Assembly (NCBI GenBank): GCA_022702705.1
Contig: CM040424.1
Span: 79,487,452 to 79,551,451, forward strand
DNA length: 64,000 bases
Direction: 5' to 3'
DNA from: Papilionanthe hookeriana x Papilionanthe teres
Taxonomy: Eukaryota > Streptophyta > Magnoliopsida > Asparagales > Orchidaceae
Each line of letters starts with the position of its first letter. Positions within the stretch are counted from its first letter, which is position 1. This document shows positions 22,534 through 35,524 of this stretch, in pieces. Position numbers and translations under genes: made by a program. Below the pieces are notes generated by a model. The model made no database searches. It had not been told where the DNA came from and saw nothing but the letters and a program-made list of their open reading frames with translations.

Positions 22534-24768
22534 AAATCAACTTAGAAGAAGATGGAGAATACACACAGAGGAAAGAAAGATCTGTAAATAAGAAGATCAG
22601 CCTCAAGCAAACCTTGTTATAGAACATTAATTACGTACCAGATTGAGACCTCAAATTAGAACACATGTTTTGTAAAAAGAAATGTGATTCAGAGAGATGA
22701 AACAGTCCTGTGAATGTATTAAGTTATATAATTCAACATTTTATAAATATGAATTACTGCTATTCTCTTCTCTTTATAATGAATTAAATCTTGCATCTTT
22801 ATCCTTGGATCTCCAAAAGTTTCTATTTTTAAGCGTTGGATGGAACAACTGTTGATCAAAATATAGTTCTGATATTAATTAATTGTAGTGAGGAGAGGTG
22901 GCAGAAGTTGACAAAGGTATGTTCTTTTCAGAAAAACTGATAAGAAGATAAAAAGATAATTTTTATTACAGATTGACTTTAATCTATTTTCTGAAAGTCC
23001 AATGTAAAAGTGCTTTTATTTGCTTTCTTTCAACGAGTGAAATCAATTTTTCCAATGTGACATCAGAAAAAAAAATATTTAAACTGTAAAATTGGGAAAT
23101 CAATTATAGATATGATGCCACATGTATAATGTAACACATTATAAAATTGTAATATTTTCCTTGGGAAAAAAGTCGTTTTTATAGTTTCCAAGTAGGTAAA
23201 TGACTCATTCCTTTGGTTTCAAGTCATTGACCGCACCAACATAAACCTAACAGCTTCTGATCAGCCATCTCTGCATTCTCCCTTTCAGCACACAAGGTCT
23301 CACGAGCTCTGAAATTCTTTTGTTATAATAACAAGTGGATTTGTGTTTGAAGCTTCTATCAATGTCAGATTAATATTGGTGGGGTTGATGTAAGCAATTT
23401 AATTATTGTATCATGGAAAGGCTAATTTTAGGGATAGCTTTGGTACATTAGAAAGAGAACATGTTCTACGGATTCATATTCAGTACATTTTAAATTGGGA
23501 AGCTGATTTACCCCCTGAGTTACTCGTTGAAAATAAGCTTAAATTGTTCTAGGGATGCTTCACCAAAATTAAAAAAAAAAAAAAAAAAGTTTTATACTTT
23601 TTTAAGCATTTCAATTTTTTTTTTCTTTTTGAAAGAAAATGTAATTTTTGTACCATCTGCCCAAAAAATAATATCATTACTATAGGTTAAAAGAAATGGT
23701 CCAAATTATAAATTTTTTTTTCATGAAGCTTAGTTGAGTTTAACCTATTTATGGGAAGGGATGAACAAAACTTTCTTTAAATTGAGCTTATCCAATCAGT
23801 AAGGATGAGGTCCTGGGAAAACTATGAAAAAGCTTTGGAAGTTCAATTAAGCTTGGGTCAAGCTAATTTGGCTAAAATTAGTCAAGTTGGGTTATACAAG
23901 ATTTAAGTTCAATTACTCACCTTATAAGTTAAGCTAATATGTACTTATGTTTCTAAGAATATTTAAGGCACTTAATTAGGTTAAGGGCCTAACTTCAATT
24001 TGACTTGACTAGGTTAAATAAAAAATAATTAGGCATTTTAGAAAATTTAGGCTGGCTTCGTCTAAATCTAGTCAACATAGAGCTATAGATCTATTCGGTG
24101 TTTAAGCAACTATGGGTGCTAAAACTGGTGATGGATCCATAATATAATTAGCTTGAATCATGCCAACTTGACTAAAAGGGTCATATTAGGTCTTATTAAT
24201 CAAGATTGAGATGATGTAGGTCTGTGTTAGATCTAGTTTACCTTATGATAAATTCATCGAGTTCCTATGATGTTTAATTCACCTTGAGTCAATTCATGAT
24301 GAACAAATTTTCATATAACTAAAACTTGGATTGGTCAAAACTCTGTTGAACCTCACATGAGGTTAAAATTGGGTCAAATCTTGCAACAAAAAGAGTAAAT
24401 CAGTTTAATATGAGTCAAGATAAGTATATGACCTAATCGTGAGCATTGACGATTGTTGTTAAGTCCAATTACCACTATTTAGGACCAACCATGCTAAATC
24501 AGGTTTTTTAAGTCAAATCACATACACCGTAGAAGGGTCAAGTCTAAATCTAAATGGAATTTATAATACCCTTGATCTAAATAAGGGCCTCAATAAGATC
24601 ACTAAGATCTACCAGGTTATAACCATGTCAACTCCATGTTAGCGCCCTTGTTTATGGTAAAATTATGCTAAGTTTTGGGTTTGGTTAAAAGCAAAATAGC
24701 CACTTAAGTTTGGGTTTAGTGATTAACTAAGGTGTATATATAGTTCTAATGAAGAATATGATAGAAGT

Positions 24769-24862
<94 letters not shown>

Positions 24863-25950
24863 ATCTAACTTTGGTTAATTGATAATTCTAGTTGAAAGTA
24901 GCGCTCACTAGGTCGTCTAATCACTTAGGGCTTGGGTCAAATCTTGGGGTCATAACATCATCAAACTCTAGATTATTCTACTACCACTCTAAGTTAGGTT
25001 AAGAAAATTATGAGGCTTAACATGTTTCAGGGTTTCCCAACATAAATGTTAGAGTTCAATAAGATCATGAAGGATTAAAATGGATCAAGAAACTTAAAAA
25101 TTAAATCTAAAAGAAATTAAGGTGATTTAAAGGAGATCACTCATAATATCAGAGAAAAATCTAATGATTTCTTTAATATTAACAAATTTAATTATATAAA
25201 AAAAAACTAGATTATATTAAGTTTATCTAATATTTTGTTGAGTCAAATTAGATTTGTAAAGGCTAATGGGGGTAATGAATAAATAAGTTCACATGCCTCA
25301 AGATTAATCACCTAAGAAAAAAAATATGATTAAGTCACTTAAATTAATTATGATCCCATGATCATCATAAAATGATTCTACATTAACTACATATTGATCT
25401 AAACAATTGATGTAACATGGACTCCATGTGAAAAATGAATTAATTAAAAAGTACTAAGAATGGATCTTAGAGCCTCCAAAGGTCAAATTGTGATAGATAA
25501 GAGTCCTAGTACCTTTAATGGTCACATAATTCTTAATACCAGTGTTATAAGTTTGAATTTGGCCTAAGGGGATGAATAGTATGTCTGAAACTAATATGCA
25601 ATAAAAGAAAAGATCAACTATCTGATCCCTCAGTTGCTAGGTACCCTTAAAATGTTTTTAGATAAATATGCCTTCAAGAGTTTTTAGGATAGCAGAGTCC
25701 TCAAAAGAATATATAAAGATAAAAGATTTATTGTAAATATTTAATAAAATTTCTTATATATTCGAGATTATTTAATTAAGAAGTCAATAACCTGATCAAA
25801 ATCCCTTTAATTGCAACCATTCCATGAACCAAACATATATACCTCTTTGATTTTGTTATTAAATGGTATATAATTATTAGAGAAGTTTCCACAAATACAT
25901 CAACATTTGGCAGAGAAAAATTTACCCAACTAGAAGTTTGTCGAGGATGT
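22534..25950. other. MYB 3' flank and AT-rich intergenic DNA
   Basis: No canonical aataaa is obvious just after the MYB stop; taaataag at about 22585 and tataaatatgaatt near 22743 are weak poly(A)-signal candidates. From about 23.7 to 25.0 kb the sequence is rich in ttgactt/gtcaagttgggtt words without clear periodicity. A long (TA)n array of about 45 units occupies about 24770-24858. No genes seen. Confidence 0.5.
24770..24858. repeat. (TA)n microsatellite, ~45 units
   Basis: The longest perfect TA run in the window. Confidence 0.92.
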
Positions 25951-25952
25951 TA

Positions 25953-26661
25953 ATGTAAATATTAGTTTGACATTGTAGTTAGGGTACCCTCTAATATTGA
26001 TTTTTCTTATGGAGTTCATATATCAAGTTTTCCAACAACAAACATGGTTGAAATATTTTCATGAACATCATTTGACGTTGTAGCCATAATCCCCTTAGCT
26101 CATTTCCCATGTATTATGTCAAATTATAACGTGCTAGAATATTTACAATGGTAGAAGAAAACCTTATTATGTTAGCATTAAATACAAATTACACTGGTTT
26201 ATACTAAAGTTGAGAGGACCACCCAAGAAATACATGATTTTTTTATGAAATTTAAGGGGAAAAAATAATGTGATTTGAATTAGTTGAAATAATTTCAGTA
26301 ATACTAGCAATACATTACGAACATGACATATATGATAATTAGATTAATGTAATGTAAATTTTATTTTGAGAATGTAGTTAGGATTCCTCTCTAATATTGA
26401 TTAGATTCACATGGAATTAATATATTAATTTTCCCAACAGCAAACATGGCTGAAATATTTTCATAAACATCATGTTACATTGTAGCCATAGTCCCCTTAG
26501 CTCACTTCCCATATATTATGTTAAAGTATATTATGCTAGAATATTTAAAATGGTAGAAGTAAACATTATTCTGTTAGCATTAAATACAAATCACATGTGT
26601 TTATAAGGCAGCTGAGAATATCACTCAAGAGATTCATGATTTTTAATAAAAATTTAAGAAA
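25953..26661. repeat. Direct duplication with 399-bp spacing
   Basis: Two direct copies of about 310 bp (25953-26262 and 26352-26661) share landmarks in order: gtaaat, gtagttaggatacc-like, caacaacaaacatggttgaa, ttgtagccata.tccccttagctca, tattatgtcaaa, gttagcattaaatacaaa. They have diverged by roughly 15-20%. Non-coding. Confidence 0.7.
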
Positions 26662-26669
26662 ACAAATCA

Positions 26670-27580
26670 TAGGGTCTGACCTATAGTACAAATAAACTAT
26701 AAAGATATTTTCTATTAATAAAATCGTTGAGATATTTGAATTGTTATTACATGAAAGTGCATTATCTTGGTTGCTCTCTTTATTGGGGGTGAGACTGAAA
26801 AAATGTAAAGGCAAGTGTTGATATTTGATATATAGTAGTTTTTAATTATTGGTATTGCATTACAATCAGTTGAGAATTTCAAGTGAGATAGTGGTCTACT
26901 AGATTATTCTTCTTATATACTAAGAGACAACTGATTAGAAAGACAGATATACAACATCAATGAGTGACATATGTTAAATGTTTTTAAAATTTAGATGATA
27001 ATCAGCTAGAAACATTAAATTTTGGGCAATGGCTTACTTGATTGTTTTCCATATAAGAAAGGAATTGACAATTATGAAGGAGAGATTCAAACAATAATGA
27101 CTCATAAATTAGGTAATTGCAAGCATCAAATATAGATCAATCAAGAAAGTTGGACATCTGACACATTCAATCATTCCCTTTGTTGATGAGAGGATGATAA
27201 ATGTTAGACATTGAGAGATGTCAATAGTTGATGGTCTTCTCAATTTTTCTCTTAATGAAAGGTAAGGTGGGCATCAAATGAAGGTGGCTAATAGGTATTG
27301 AAACTTGGCATGCATTGAATGAATATTGATTGGGAATATTGGACATCACTAGATGGTTAATGGTTTTCTTAATCATTAATCTTTTTCTAGGAGGACGGGT
27401 ATTGAATATCAGTGGCTAATAATATTTAGATACTACCAAGCATTATATGATGATCAATAATATTATATTATAATGTTGTTTATTAAATGCCTATAGGTGA
27501 ACGTTGGTGGGCATCAATGTTGGCTAACAATAGTGACTACAAACAACAACAAGGTCTGTATTTTACTTTTAAAAACTTAA
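26670..27580. other. AT-rich intergenic stretch
   Basis: A 700-bp segment around 27150-27500 contains recurring tattgaatgtt/ttgatgatgtcaatggtt-like words with g.c-poor spacing, possibly an old degenerate repeat. No gene supported. Confidence 0.35.
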
Positions 27581-27740
27581 TATTAGTGATAAGGATTTGA
27601 GTGTGATGCATGTAAATATGAAAGTTTAGGTGCTAGATATGTAAATATATATGATTTGGGTGGTATGTTTATTTATGCCTTTTAATTATAAGGTAAATAG
27701 AATGTTTATATCTGTTTGAGCTTTTATCCTATATGATTAA

Positions 27741-27951
27741 TACTTCGACATAAGTCTTATGTATTTACGTATTTAGCACCCAAAGTTTGATATTTACACT
27801 TATAATATTTTAGTGTCATAAAATTATGTGTAGAATGTTCTATTTAACATTTATAAATTTTTGATGTGATTGTTAAAAATTTGAGTGGTATGTATGTAAA
27901 TATCGATGTTTAGGTATTAGATATGAAAATATATAAGAATATAAATGTCCC
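27741..27951. mobile_element. Fold-back MITE, second copy
   Basis: The left arm (acataagtcttatgtatttacg, agcacccaaagtttgatatttac) is inverted in the right arm (gtaaatatcgatgtttaggtatt, tataagaatataaatgtccc). It belongs to the family at 2095-2336. A further half copy lies immediately before it at 27583-27690. Confidence 0.55.
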
Positions 27952-28285
27952 TTTTTTTGTCATTTATTTCGAAGCAATAAGGCCTCTAGAAGGGTGACCC
28001 AATCATGAAAATATTATCTTATGTGGAGTAGTATAATATGCTTGCATGCGCGCATAATTATATTATAATTAGTTGAGATCAAAGAATTAGTAGTTAATGA
28101 TTAGTTTTAATCAACCTACATAAGCATAGTAACTAACATTCCAATTTCGGCATTTTATGATGCATTATAGTTGTTATTGATGAGCTCCAATTCAAGAAAA
28201 AATATTACTTATGTTGTATGTATCCGTACGGATAACCAATAAAGTTCGAGCATATATTGTATACATTACAATATTAGATTATTAT

Positions 28286-28668
28286 TAGGGGTGTAAACGA
28301 GTCGAACATGAGCGAGTCTGGGCTCAATTTGTTAAAAAATACTAATGTTCGTGTTCGACTCGTTTATATTTTGAACACAAAAAATTTATTATTGTTCGGC
28401 TCATTTGCTTAGCGAGCCGAACACGAACTTTTCGTGAACGAAAAAACTATTTTGACAATCTTAGTCATGCATGCAGCCGTTGGGGTGTAAACGAGCCTTG
28501 CTTGAGCGAGTCTAGACTAAGTTGTTAAAAAATAACATTATTTGTGTTCGACTTGTTTATATATCGAGCTCAGAAAACTTGTTCAAGTTTGACTCACTTA
28601 CTTATCGAGTCGAACATGAGTTATTCACGAATAATGAACTATTTTGACAACCCTAATCATGAATGATT
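28286..28668. repeat. Two tandem copies of the GAGCCGAACACGA-type repeat
   Basis: Copy 1 (28286-28477) and copy 2 (28480-28668) both start ggggtgtaaacgag and both end near aactattttgacaa.c.taatcatg.atg. The family recurs elsewhere in the window. It has no coding capacity, and I could not assign it to a transposon superfamily. Confidence 0.6.
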
Positions 28669-28669
28669 A

Positions 28670-29839
28670 TCTGTATATACATATATACGGACAACGTACG
28701 TAATATTTCTATACAGTTCAGACAAGATACACGATACACGCTTACATTACACAGTTCACTAATTTGTAATCAAATTTGGGTTTAATTTAGCATTCATAAA
28801 ATATATAAAACTTTTTTTTGTAATTCTTGAAAAAAAAAAGAATTCACGCATGCACCAAATTTAAACATGGATAATGATGATCATGACGATTAAGGATGTA
28901 AGCATTTTGATAGACTAAAATATGGTTTAAGGCGGAGATATATGTAGATTATAATCTCTCTTTGATTAATTCTCTGTTAATATAAATTATATATTTACTA
29001 TCATTTCTTAACCATTTTTCTCCTACCAACAACTACTTTGTACCAACTTGCAACCTCTTTTACATGCCCAAAGAATTTATTATTATTATTTTTTTGTTTG
29101 GTTGATTAATTTAATATTTCAAAATAATAATGCATGGGTTAATTTTTATATTTATTATTTACATTTTACGGGTCATTATATAAAGAGCGCGAAAAATCCA
29201 GAACTGCAGCGGCGATTTAAACCGCCACAATTTAAGGAGAAATGATAACCACCGCAGCTTTTTAAACTACTCAAAGTTTAGAACTAAAGTGATCACATTT
29301 GGCTAATTAATTAGCCGTTTTTAAACATATTTTTTTAAATATCTTCTATTTTTATGTTTGAACACCCTTTTGAGGCTTCAAGCTACACAAAAGCTGAATT
29401 TAATCAATTTATTTGTAATACAAACACTAAGTTTAAGCCTTAGAAACAACAAACATATTAGAATAATGCTAAAATAAAGACTAAATGTTATGTGAAAGGA
29501 TATATGGCATTTTTAATCACAACCACAAGCCAAGGAATAAGTAAGTTCATGCTCTGTTTTATACATGTTTAGATTTATAAATAGGCATATGTGTAAATTT
29601 TTTACTCTCATTCTTACGAGAAAATATTACATATGTTAAAAGTATGTGCGGACAATAGTAGATGAGAATGTTACATCACTTCTAAATGAAATTATGGTGA
29701 TATGGCCACTCATTCATCTTTGTTCGCACATACTTAAAAATAGGGCTGTCAAAATGGCTCGTTATTTGGAAACAACTCGTGTTCGAACACGAACAAAGAT
29801 TTGTTTGCTTATGTTTGACTCATTTTGGCTCGAAGAAAT

Positions 29840-29873
<34 letters not shown>

Positions 29874-29880
29874 TATATAT
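28670..29880. other. AT-rich intergenic stretch with (CT)n
   Basis: No gene seen. A piece of the GAGCCGAACACGA-type repeat lies at 29738-29850 and runs into a (CT)n array at 29845-29871. Confidence 0.5.
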
Positions 29881-29884
29881 ATAT

Positions 29885-30600
29885 GATAAATTATAAACAA
29901 ATGTTCATCGTATGAAATAAATCTCGATACATGACACAGATTTCGAGACGATCTTTTGAGCAAGAAATGTTCACATATGGATACAGCGCCCTGATTTCAG
30001 CAAATTTGCAGTAAACTGATCGGCTCGGCCAGACAAACCTGATGATACCAAATTGTTTTAATCTAAGTCAAATCAAGCCCCTATAAAGATATTAAAACAC
30101 ATTTGAAGGCTTTTCGCAGTATATTTGGAAGGTCAAATAAATGTCGCATCTGGTGAGCTCATAATCGAATCAAATGTCTCAATAAGACAAATCTAACGAG
30201 CCCAAACTCACTCAATTTCGACATCATTAAATCCTTAAATGTACACCAAAAGTCGCTTGATCAAGGGAAGCTTCTAAGAGGTCTGATAAAGGGAAGTTCT
30301 CCGAATCGTCCGATCAAGTCTTTCATAATCCTTTATTAATTGCAAGAGGGATTTTATAAATAGAGCCTCACCTCTCCAATAAGGAAGGAGAGAGCTTGAA
30401 GTAGAGAGAGCTTGAGGCCTGAGGAGGAGCTTGAAGCTTTGTGAATTAGTCGAAGTCTGGCATCACTCTTGCTGTCGTCGATCAGCACTTGTCGACCCTC
30501 ACCGATCATCAACTTCTTCGAGACGAGAACGGTCTTGCACTGATGTTGTAACTTGGGAAACCATTGTTTTCTTCTTCTTTTTTATTTTTTGAAGGAGTCA
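29885..30600 (+). mobile_element. LTR-like repeat, copy 3
   Basis: The same landmarks as the copy at 8165-8990: a cgatacatgacac/gatttcgaga start, atttggaaggtcaaataaatgtc, a tataaatagagcctcacctc TATA segment, gagagcttga and gtcgtcgatcagc words. Direct orientation. Ends and TSD unresolved. Confidence 0.45.
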
Positions 30601-32300
30601 ACATCTTGACTATCGTGCTATAATTATCTTTTCCGAATAAGTCTCGCTTTCAGATCATAAGAATGATATGGAGAACAAAGAAGCTGTAAAAACAGTGACA
30701 TACACCGAAGTAGACAAACAAGGAGAAAGAAAACATGGAAAGCTTACGTGCGATAAACCTTTCAAGGATAAATCAAGCATGACAGCCCAAAGAAGATTGA
30801 CCGGAGGCACTTTGGATCAATATCCGTGAAAGAATATCTATGTAGACTACCTATAACCATAGATTCAAGTGTGTTTGTCTGTTTTGTGGTCCAAAGTGCT
30901 GCCAAAGGGATGTATTCCCCTAGTTAATTACATCATCAGGTTGCCTAAGAGTACTCTTAATCCAAAAGAGGTTTGCTTATATTAATAGTGACAAATAGCA
31001 TAGGGCTATCAAAGGAAAGTTATTTCACATGAGAATACTCTGATGCTTTCAAAGCTTCTGCTAACCACGAGATGGAGAGTAATTCTCTCATGGTCTCTAC
31101 ATGGATAATAGACTCATCAACATATGAAGCCTACGAAATAACCGAATTACCCAGACAGTGAATCTCAATACGTCAAATCACATCCGAGAGGGCAGATGAC
31201 AAATTGTTATATCCCAAACGAGTGGTAGCTCATCAGTGATCAGGCCGCCGAGATGATACCAATGAAGGGAAGAGAAAAGACATGGCTCGACAAGGGTTGT
31301 CAAAGAAAGGGATGAGTAATCCCTAGAAGGTAGAGGTAGTCGGATCGGGGTACCACTGACATATCATCCTAAGCCACTAAGACCCTTGGTCTACTTGGTC
31401 ATGAAGGTAGTCCTAAGGTCAGCAATCCATGAATTGCATCATCCCTATCCTATGACTTTTAGGTTGAGCTCTAAGAGGTGGGAATTATACTCGCCGAAGT
31501 GGCGAGGATGCCATTGGAAAGGAAGTGAAAAGAAGGTTCAACTACAAAGCTATAAACACTTCTAATATGAGAACTTACATTTCATCTACCGGGGAATCTT
31601 CTAATGACATAAGAGCACTAAACAACCATCTAAGTACAAATTTATGTTGAGCTAGTCAAGTTGAAGAAGCACGGGAGCTTTGTTGGAATCAATTTTTGAT
31701 GTTACATGCTCGGGATGTTCACCAAATGTCACAAGTTTTTCTACAGTCTCCTGTAGTCTAAGACATCTAATAGGGCCTCCTGGTACATGCCTCAAGCACA
31801 TAATCAAGATTGGTACCGATTCAGGCCTACTTGGGAGAATACACCGTAGGGTGATATAAATTCTGATAAGGGACATGTTTGATGTCCATTATGGTGCCTT
31901 AGAGGCCATATACCATCTTTTTGGAGCTTCCGATGGCAAAGAGTAGTCATAAAAGTCTCTCACGCGTGTTTTGGAAAAGGGCTACCAGCGTGGGGTCTAG
32001 GACGCCTGTCGGCACCAAAATCCCAGTTTGAAACCTCCAGAATGATTATTTTTGAGTTATGAGTAATATTTTAATGATGCATGGTATGATGTATCTTTAA
32101 TTTACATTTTGAAACCTACGGACATCCGGGTGCAAAATTATATTTTTGACTGTTCGGGCCGTACTCAGCCTCAACCAGTGATTTTTGTTCGATATGGTGC
32201 ATTCCAGGTGTCTGCTTAAATGTTGGAGAACCCATTTTCCCTCCTTGATGGTCATCAGTAGTCCAAGGATCAATAAAACACCATTCGCTTGAAGCTGCGC
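30600..32300. other. Unassigned moderately GC sequence
   Basis: Less AT-rich than its surroundings and without simple repeats, which suggests old coding or retroelement DNA, but all frames are short and I recognise no domain. The minus-strand frames at 31652-31876 and 32097-32306 show no family signature. Confidence 0.3.
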
Positions 32301-32321
32301 AAACACAGAGTCAAAAGAAAT

Positions 32322-32377
32322 AAGCCCCTTTGGGGCTTGGGTGCAAAATTACTGTTGACCTCATTTTTGATGAGGTC
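32322..32377. other. Two adjacent perfect stem-loops
   Basis: Stem 1: aagcccc/ggggctt with a 3-nt loop (32322-32338). Stem 2: gacctcat/atgaggtc with a 5-nt loop (32357-32377). Neither is followed by a T-run that would mark a terminator, and their function is unknown. Confidence 0.6.
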
Positions 32378-32599
32378 TTCTCTTCTTCTCTTTAGTACTT
32401 AGGATCTAGCCTTAGGCTTTTCCTTTGACTATCTTAGAGGACTAGAATTGGGATCCACCATCTAGAATTTCAAAACACTTCTTAACTCCCTGCAAACTCC
32501 ACGAACTTGATTGTAGACCCCTAATCACCTAGAGGGTTGAAATCAAATGAGGAAGTTTAAAGGATGAGTTCCTATAGGACTCTTTGGCCTTAGGACTGC

Positions 32600-35520
32600 G
32601 CTCAGGTGGCTCGGTCCGCAGTGAGGAGGTCGACTTACACACACACTACACCTATACACTACACTTTCACACACCTCCTAAAAACACACCTATACCTAAC
32701 TTGACCTCCCGACTCATGTAAGTGATTCACATGGATGGTCCTTAACCCCTAAGCCCTCGCGTTAAGGGTTAGGAACAACATAAATGAATGCCTCAAATGA
32801 GTCCCTTCATAGCTCATATGGGCTTGATGTGGCTTCATGGCTCAACCAAAATGATTTTATTCCACTTATATTCACCCAATCTTCAATTTTCCAAATTTTC
32901 AATTTTCGACCCCCGGACCCTACACCCGCCTAACCTACCAAATGCCCTTGAAACTACCCAAAATTTCCAAAATCACCTAAATTACCCAAAATTCCTCAAG
33001 ACCAATCCTAAACATTTCCTCCCCACTCAAATTGATCATTCATAGCCAAAAATACCAAAAATTCCAAAAATACCTCCCAATACCCTCCAAATACCCAAAA
33101 TGCCCCTCTTAGCCAAAAAATCCAAAAATTCAGAAAATTCCCAGAAAATTCCAGAAAATCCCAAATATTCCAAATTTCATTTTGTTCAACTACACCATGG
33201 GCCAATTTTGCCAATTTACCCCACTTTTATCAAAACCCCCAATTTGACCCATTTTAACCCAAAGTGAACCCAATGTAAAACCTAACCCACCCAATTGACC
33301 CAAATTCTGGTCCAATTCAATTCTAAACTTCAATTTAACATCCCCAACACCAATCGAGACCAAATCCAAGCCCAATTTGATTGGCATTGGGATCCAATTT
33401 CACTTTTGGCCTTAAAGCCCAATTTGGACCCATGACCCAAATTTAGCCCAAACTCACCCAATTCAACTCCAATTAACCCCAAACCTTTTCTAAACCCTCC
33501 TTAACATCCCCATAAACAAAACACTAACATGATTTGCCCAAAATTTAGACCCAAACCCCACTCAAATTCAACCCAAAATCAAAAAGCCCAATTTCGACCT
33601 AAACCCAAACCTAACCCAAATAGACCCAAATCCCAAAATCAAAACCTAACCAAAGCCAAAACCTCTTTGAAACATTCCTATAAACATTTCCCAACATTAA
33701 TTTTACATCAATTTCAACCCTAGCCCAACATTGGCCCAAGTTAGCTCAATTTGACCTACATTGGCCCATTTACCAAATAAACCCAAATTCAACCCAATTC
33801 AAACCCAAACCACCTTAAATCTATTTCAAATTACTCATGAAACATCCCTAAACCAAAACCAACAATTATTTGGCCCAACCTTTTACAAAAATTCTCATCC
33901 ATGAACACATTCCTAAACTTAAAAGCCCACTTCCCTTAAACCTTCCTAAAAGCCCATTTCCTTCAAAATTCAAAAGCCCAAATCATCCTAAAGCCCACAT
34001 GACATTTCCCCTCATCATACTTTCAATTAAACTCAATACCTAAGTCCTAAAATCATCATTAAGCCATTCCAAATCAAGCTTCATGAAAATTCTCCACCAA
34101 AATACCAAAATTCCTAAATTCTATTTCCATGAAATCGACTAAACTTTTCCCAAGCCAAATGGAGCCAAATGCAAGCCATGAACAAGCCACATGAAGCCAT
34201 GGAAGGTTTGACATGTGATCAAGCCATTAATGGCAAAAGGAGGAGCCTCTTTTAAGCCCCCTTAAAAAGGTTTTAACCCTTTTAATGCTTCACCTTAATC
34301 CATGATTAATCAAAATATTCATGGATGGTGACCTCTCCACCCTTTTCTAGCTGATTCACCTGATCCTCCCTCAGCCCAAATCAACCATGGGGAGGTGAAC
34401 CAAGCCCATTTTCAATGGGTTGACCAAACCAAGTGCAAAAGAAGCCACCTCCTCATGCCATTTTGATCCAACCACTTTACACATGTAAGGCTTCAATTGA
34501 ATTCACTAACTTCAATCCCTGACCTCCCTGGCCTTGAGGGTGACCCTTGCCTGCCGGCCAGCCACCTGGGCCGCCGGAAAATGCCATGGCCGAGACATGG
34601 GGAGGAGCCAAACCTTGGAATTCCACCTTGCTGAGCGATGTTCTTCCCGTGCCCAGAACAGCTGATCCCAACCCTTGGCCATCCCTGTGAGGCCCTCCAG
34701 CCACCTCTATTTAAACCCGACCCCCTCACGGCCATAGAGGAGAGTTGCAAAAACCTTGCCGAAACTCTGCCAAAATTGTTCCAAACCCTACTCCACACTT
34801 AGAGCAGTTGATCCCCAGTGTCAATTTGCCCTAATCCCCACTACCGTAATCCAATTTCTCAACCGAAATTTCACCCAAAAACAGGACATCTCCTCGCAGT
34901 GAGCCAATCCCCAAATCGATTGGTCCTACACCTTCACTCGGACCAAGGGAAGAAGTTTCCCATCGAAAGCCCCATCTCCAAAGCCACCCAGCTTGCTCCA
35001 GCTCTCCAAGCTTTGTGATCGGCCGTGGTCACTTTCATAGCTGGACAATTCACTGTGCCAAGGGACTTCATCCGGAGCTTACTTGGACCCAATCGAAGGT
35101 GACATAACTCTCGCATCGAAGCTTCACTTTCCGAGCAAAGGTATGAACTCATTCTTCTTCCCGAGCTTACGTACATTCTCCATTTCATTTGAATGAATTT
35201 CAATGCATTTTTACCGTATGGATGTGTTCGTCTCTTCAAGACGAATCCATGGAGCATAAGAACACGAAAATCCATCGAGAATCGAGCGAGTTCTTAGGGT
35301 TAGAGTGCGGACGGTCACGGGATCGCACCCGCCGTAGACGATGACCGGAGAACCGTCTGGATCGCGCGTGTATCGGATGGACGGCTCGGATCAGCGCCGG
35401 ACCGGCAGATGGTGCGCGAACCGCGGGCCCCGGCAGCCGAGTCGGATGGCGGCGTCGAACGGGAGCGCGCCGCGTGGTCGTTCGGAGCCGCCGAGGTCGA
35501 CGCGGCGCCGCGTGGATAAG
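32600..35520. other. LTR-like candidate: C/A-rich tract, TATA box and GC-rich island
   Basis: From about 32860 to 34060 the plus strand is almost without G and dense in acccaaa/gcccaa/ttcaaccc words. At about 34705-34714 a ctatttaaa TATA-like box is followed by leader-like sequence. A strongly GC- and CpG-rich island occupies 35280-35520. A U3-promoter-R/U5 order like this occurs in long LTRs of Ty3 elements, but no pol domain or matching second LTR is visible. Open frames here (for example 34477-34798 minus and 35341-35523 plus) reflect base composition. Confidence 0.35.
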
Positions 35521-35524
35521 TAGG

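Noticed and set aside
24770..24858. Centromere- or scaffold-attachment-like AT element
   Set aside because: It is a simple TA dinucleotide run; nothing beyond base composition supports a function.
32600..34100. Telomere-like CCCTAAA repeats
   Set aside because: The words are acccaaa and gcccaa in irregular order, and no run of exact CCCTAAA units was found.
34477..34798. Gly/Trp-rich minus-strand frames of 75-101 aa
   Set aside because: Two overlapping frames in a C-rich, stop-poor tract; compositional, with no motif.
35341..35523. 60-aa Arg-rich frame in the CpG-rich island
   Set aside because: High GC removes stops. No start context or domain.
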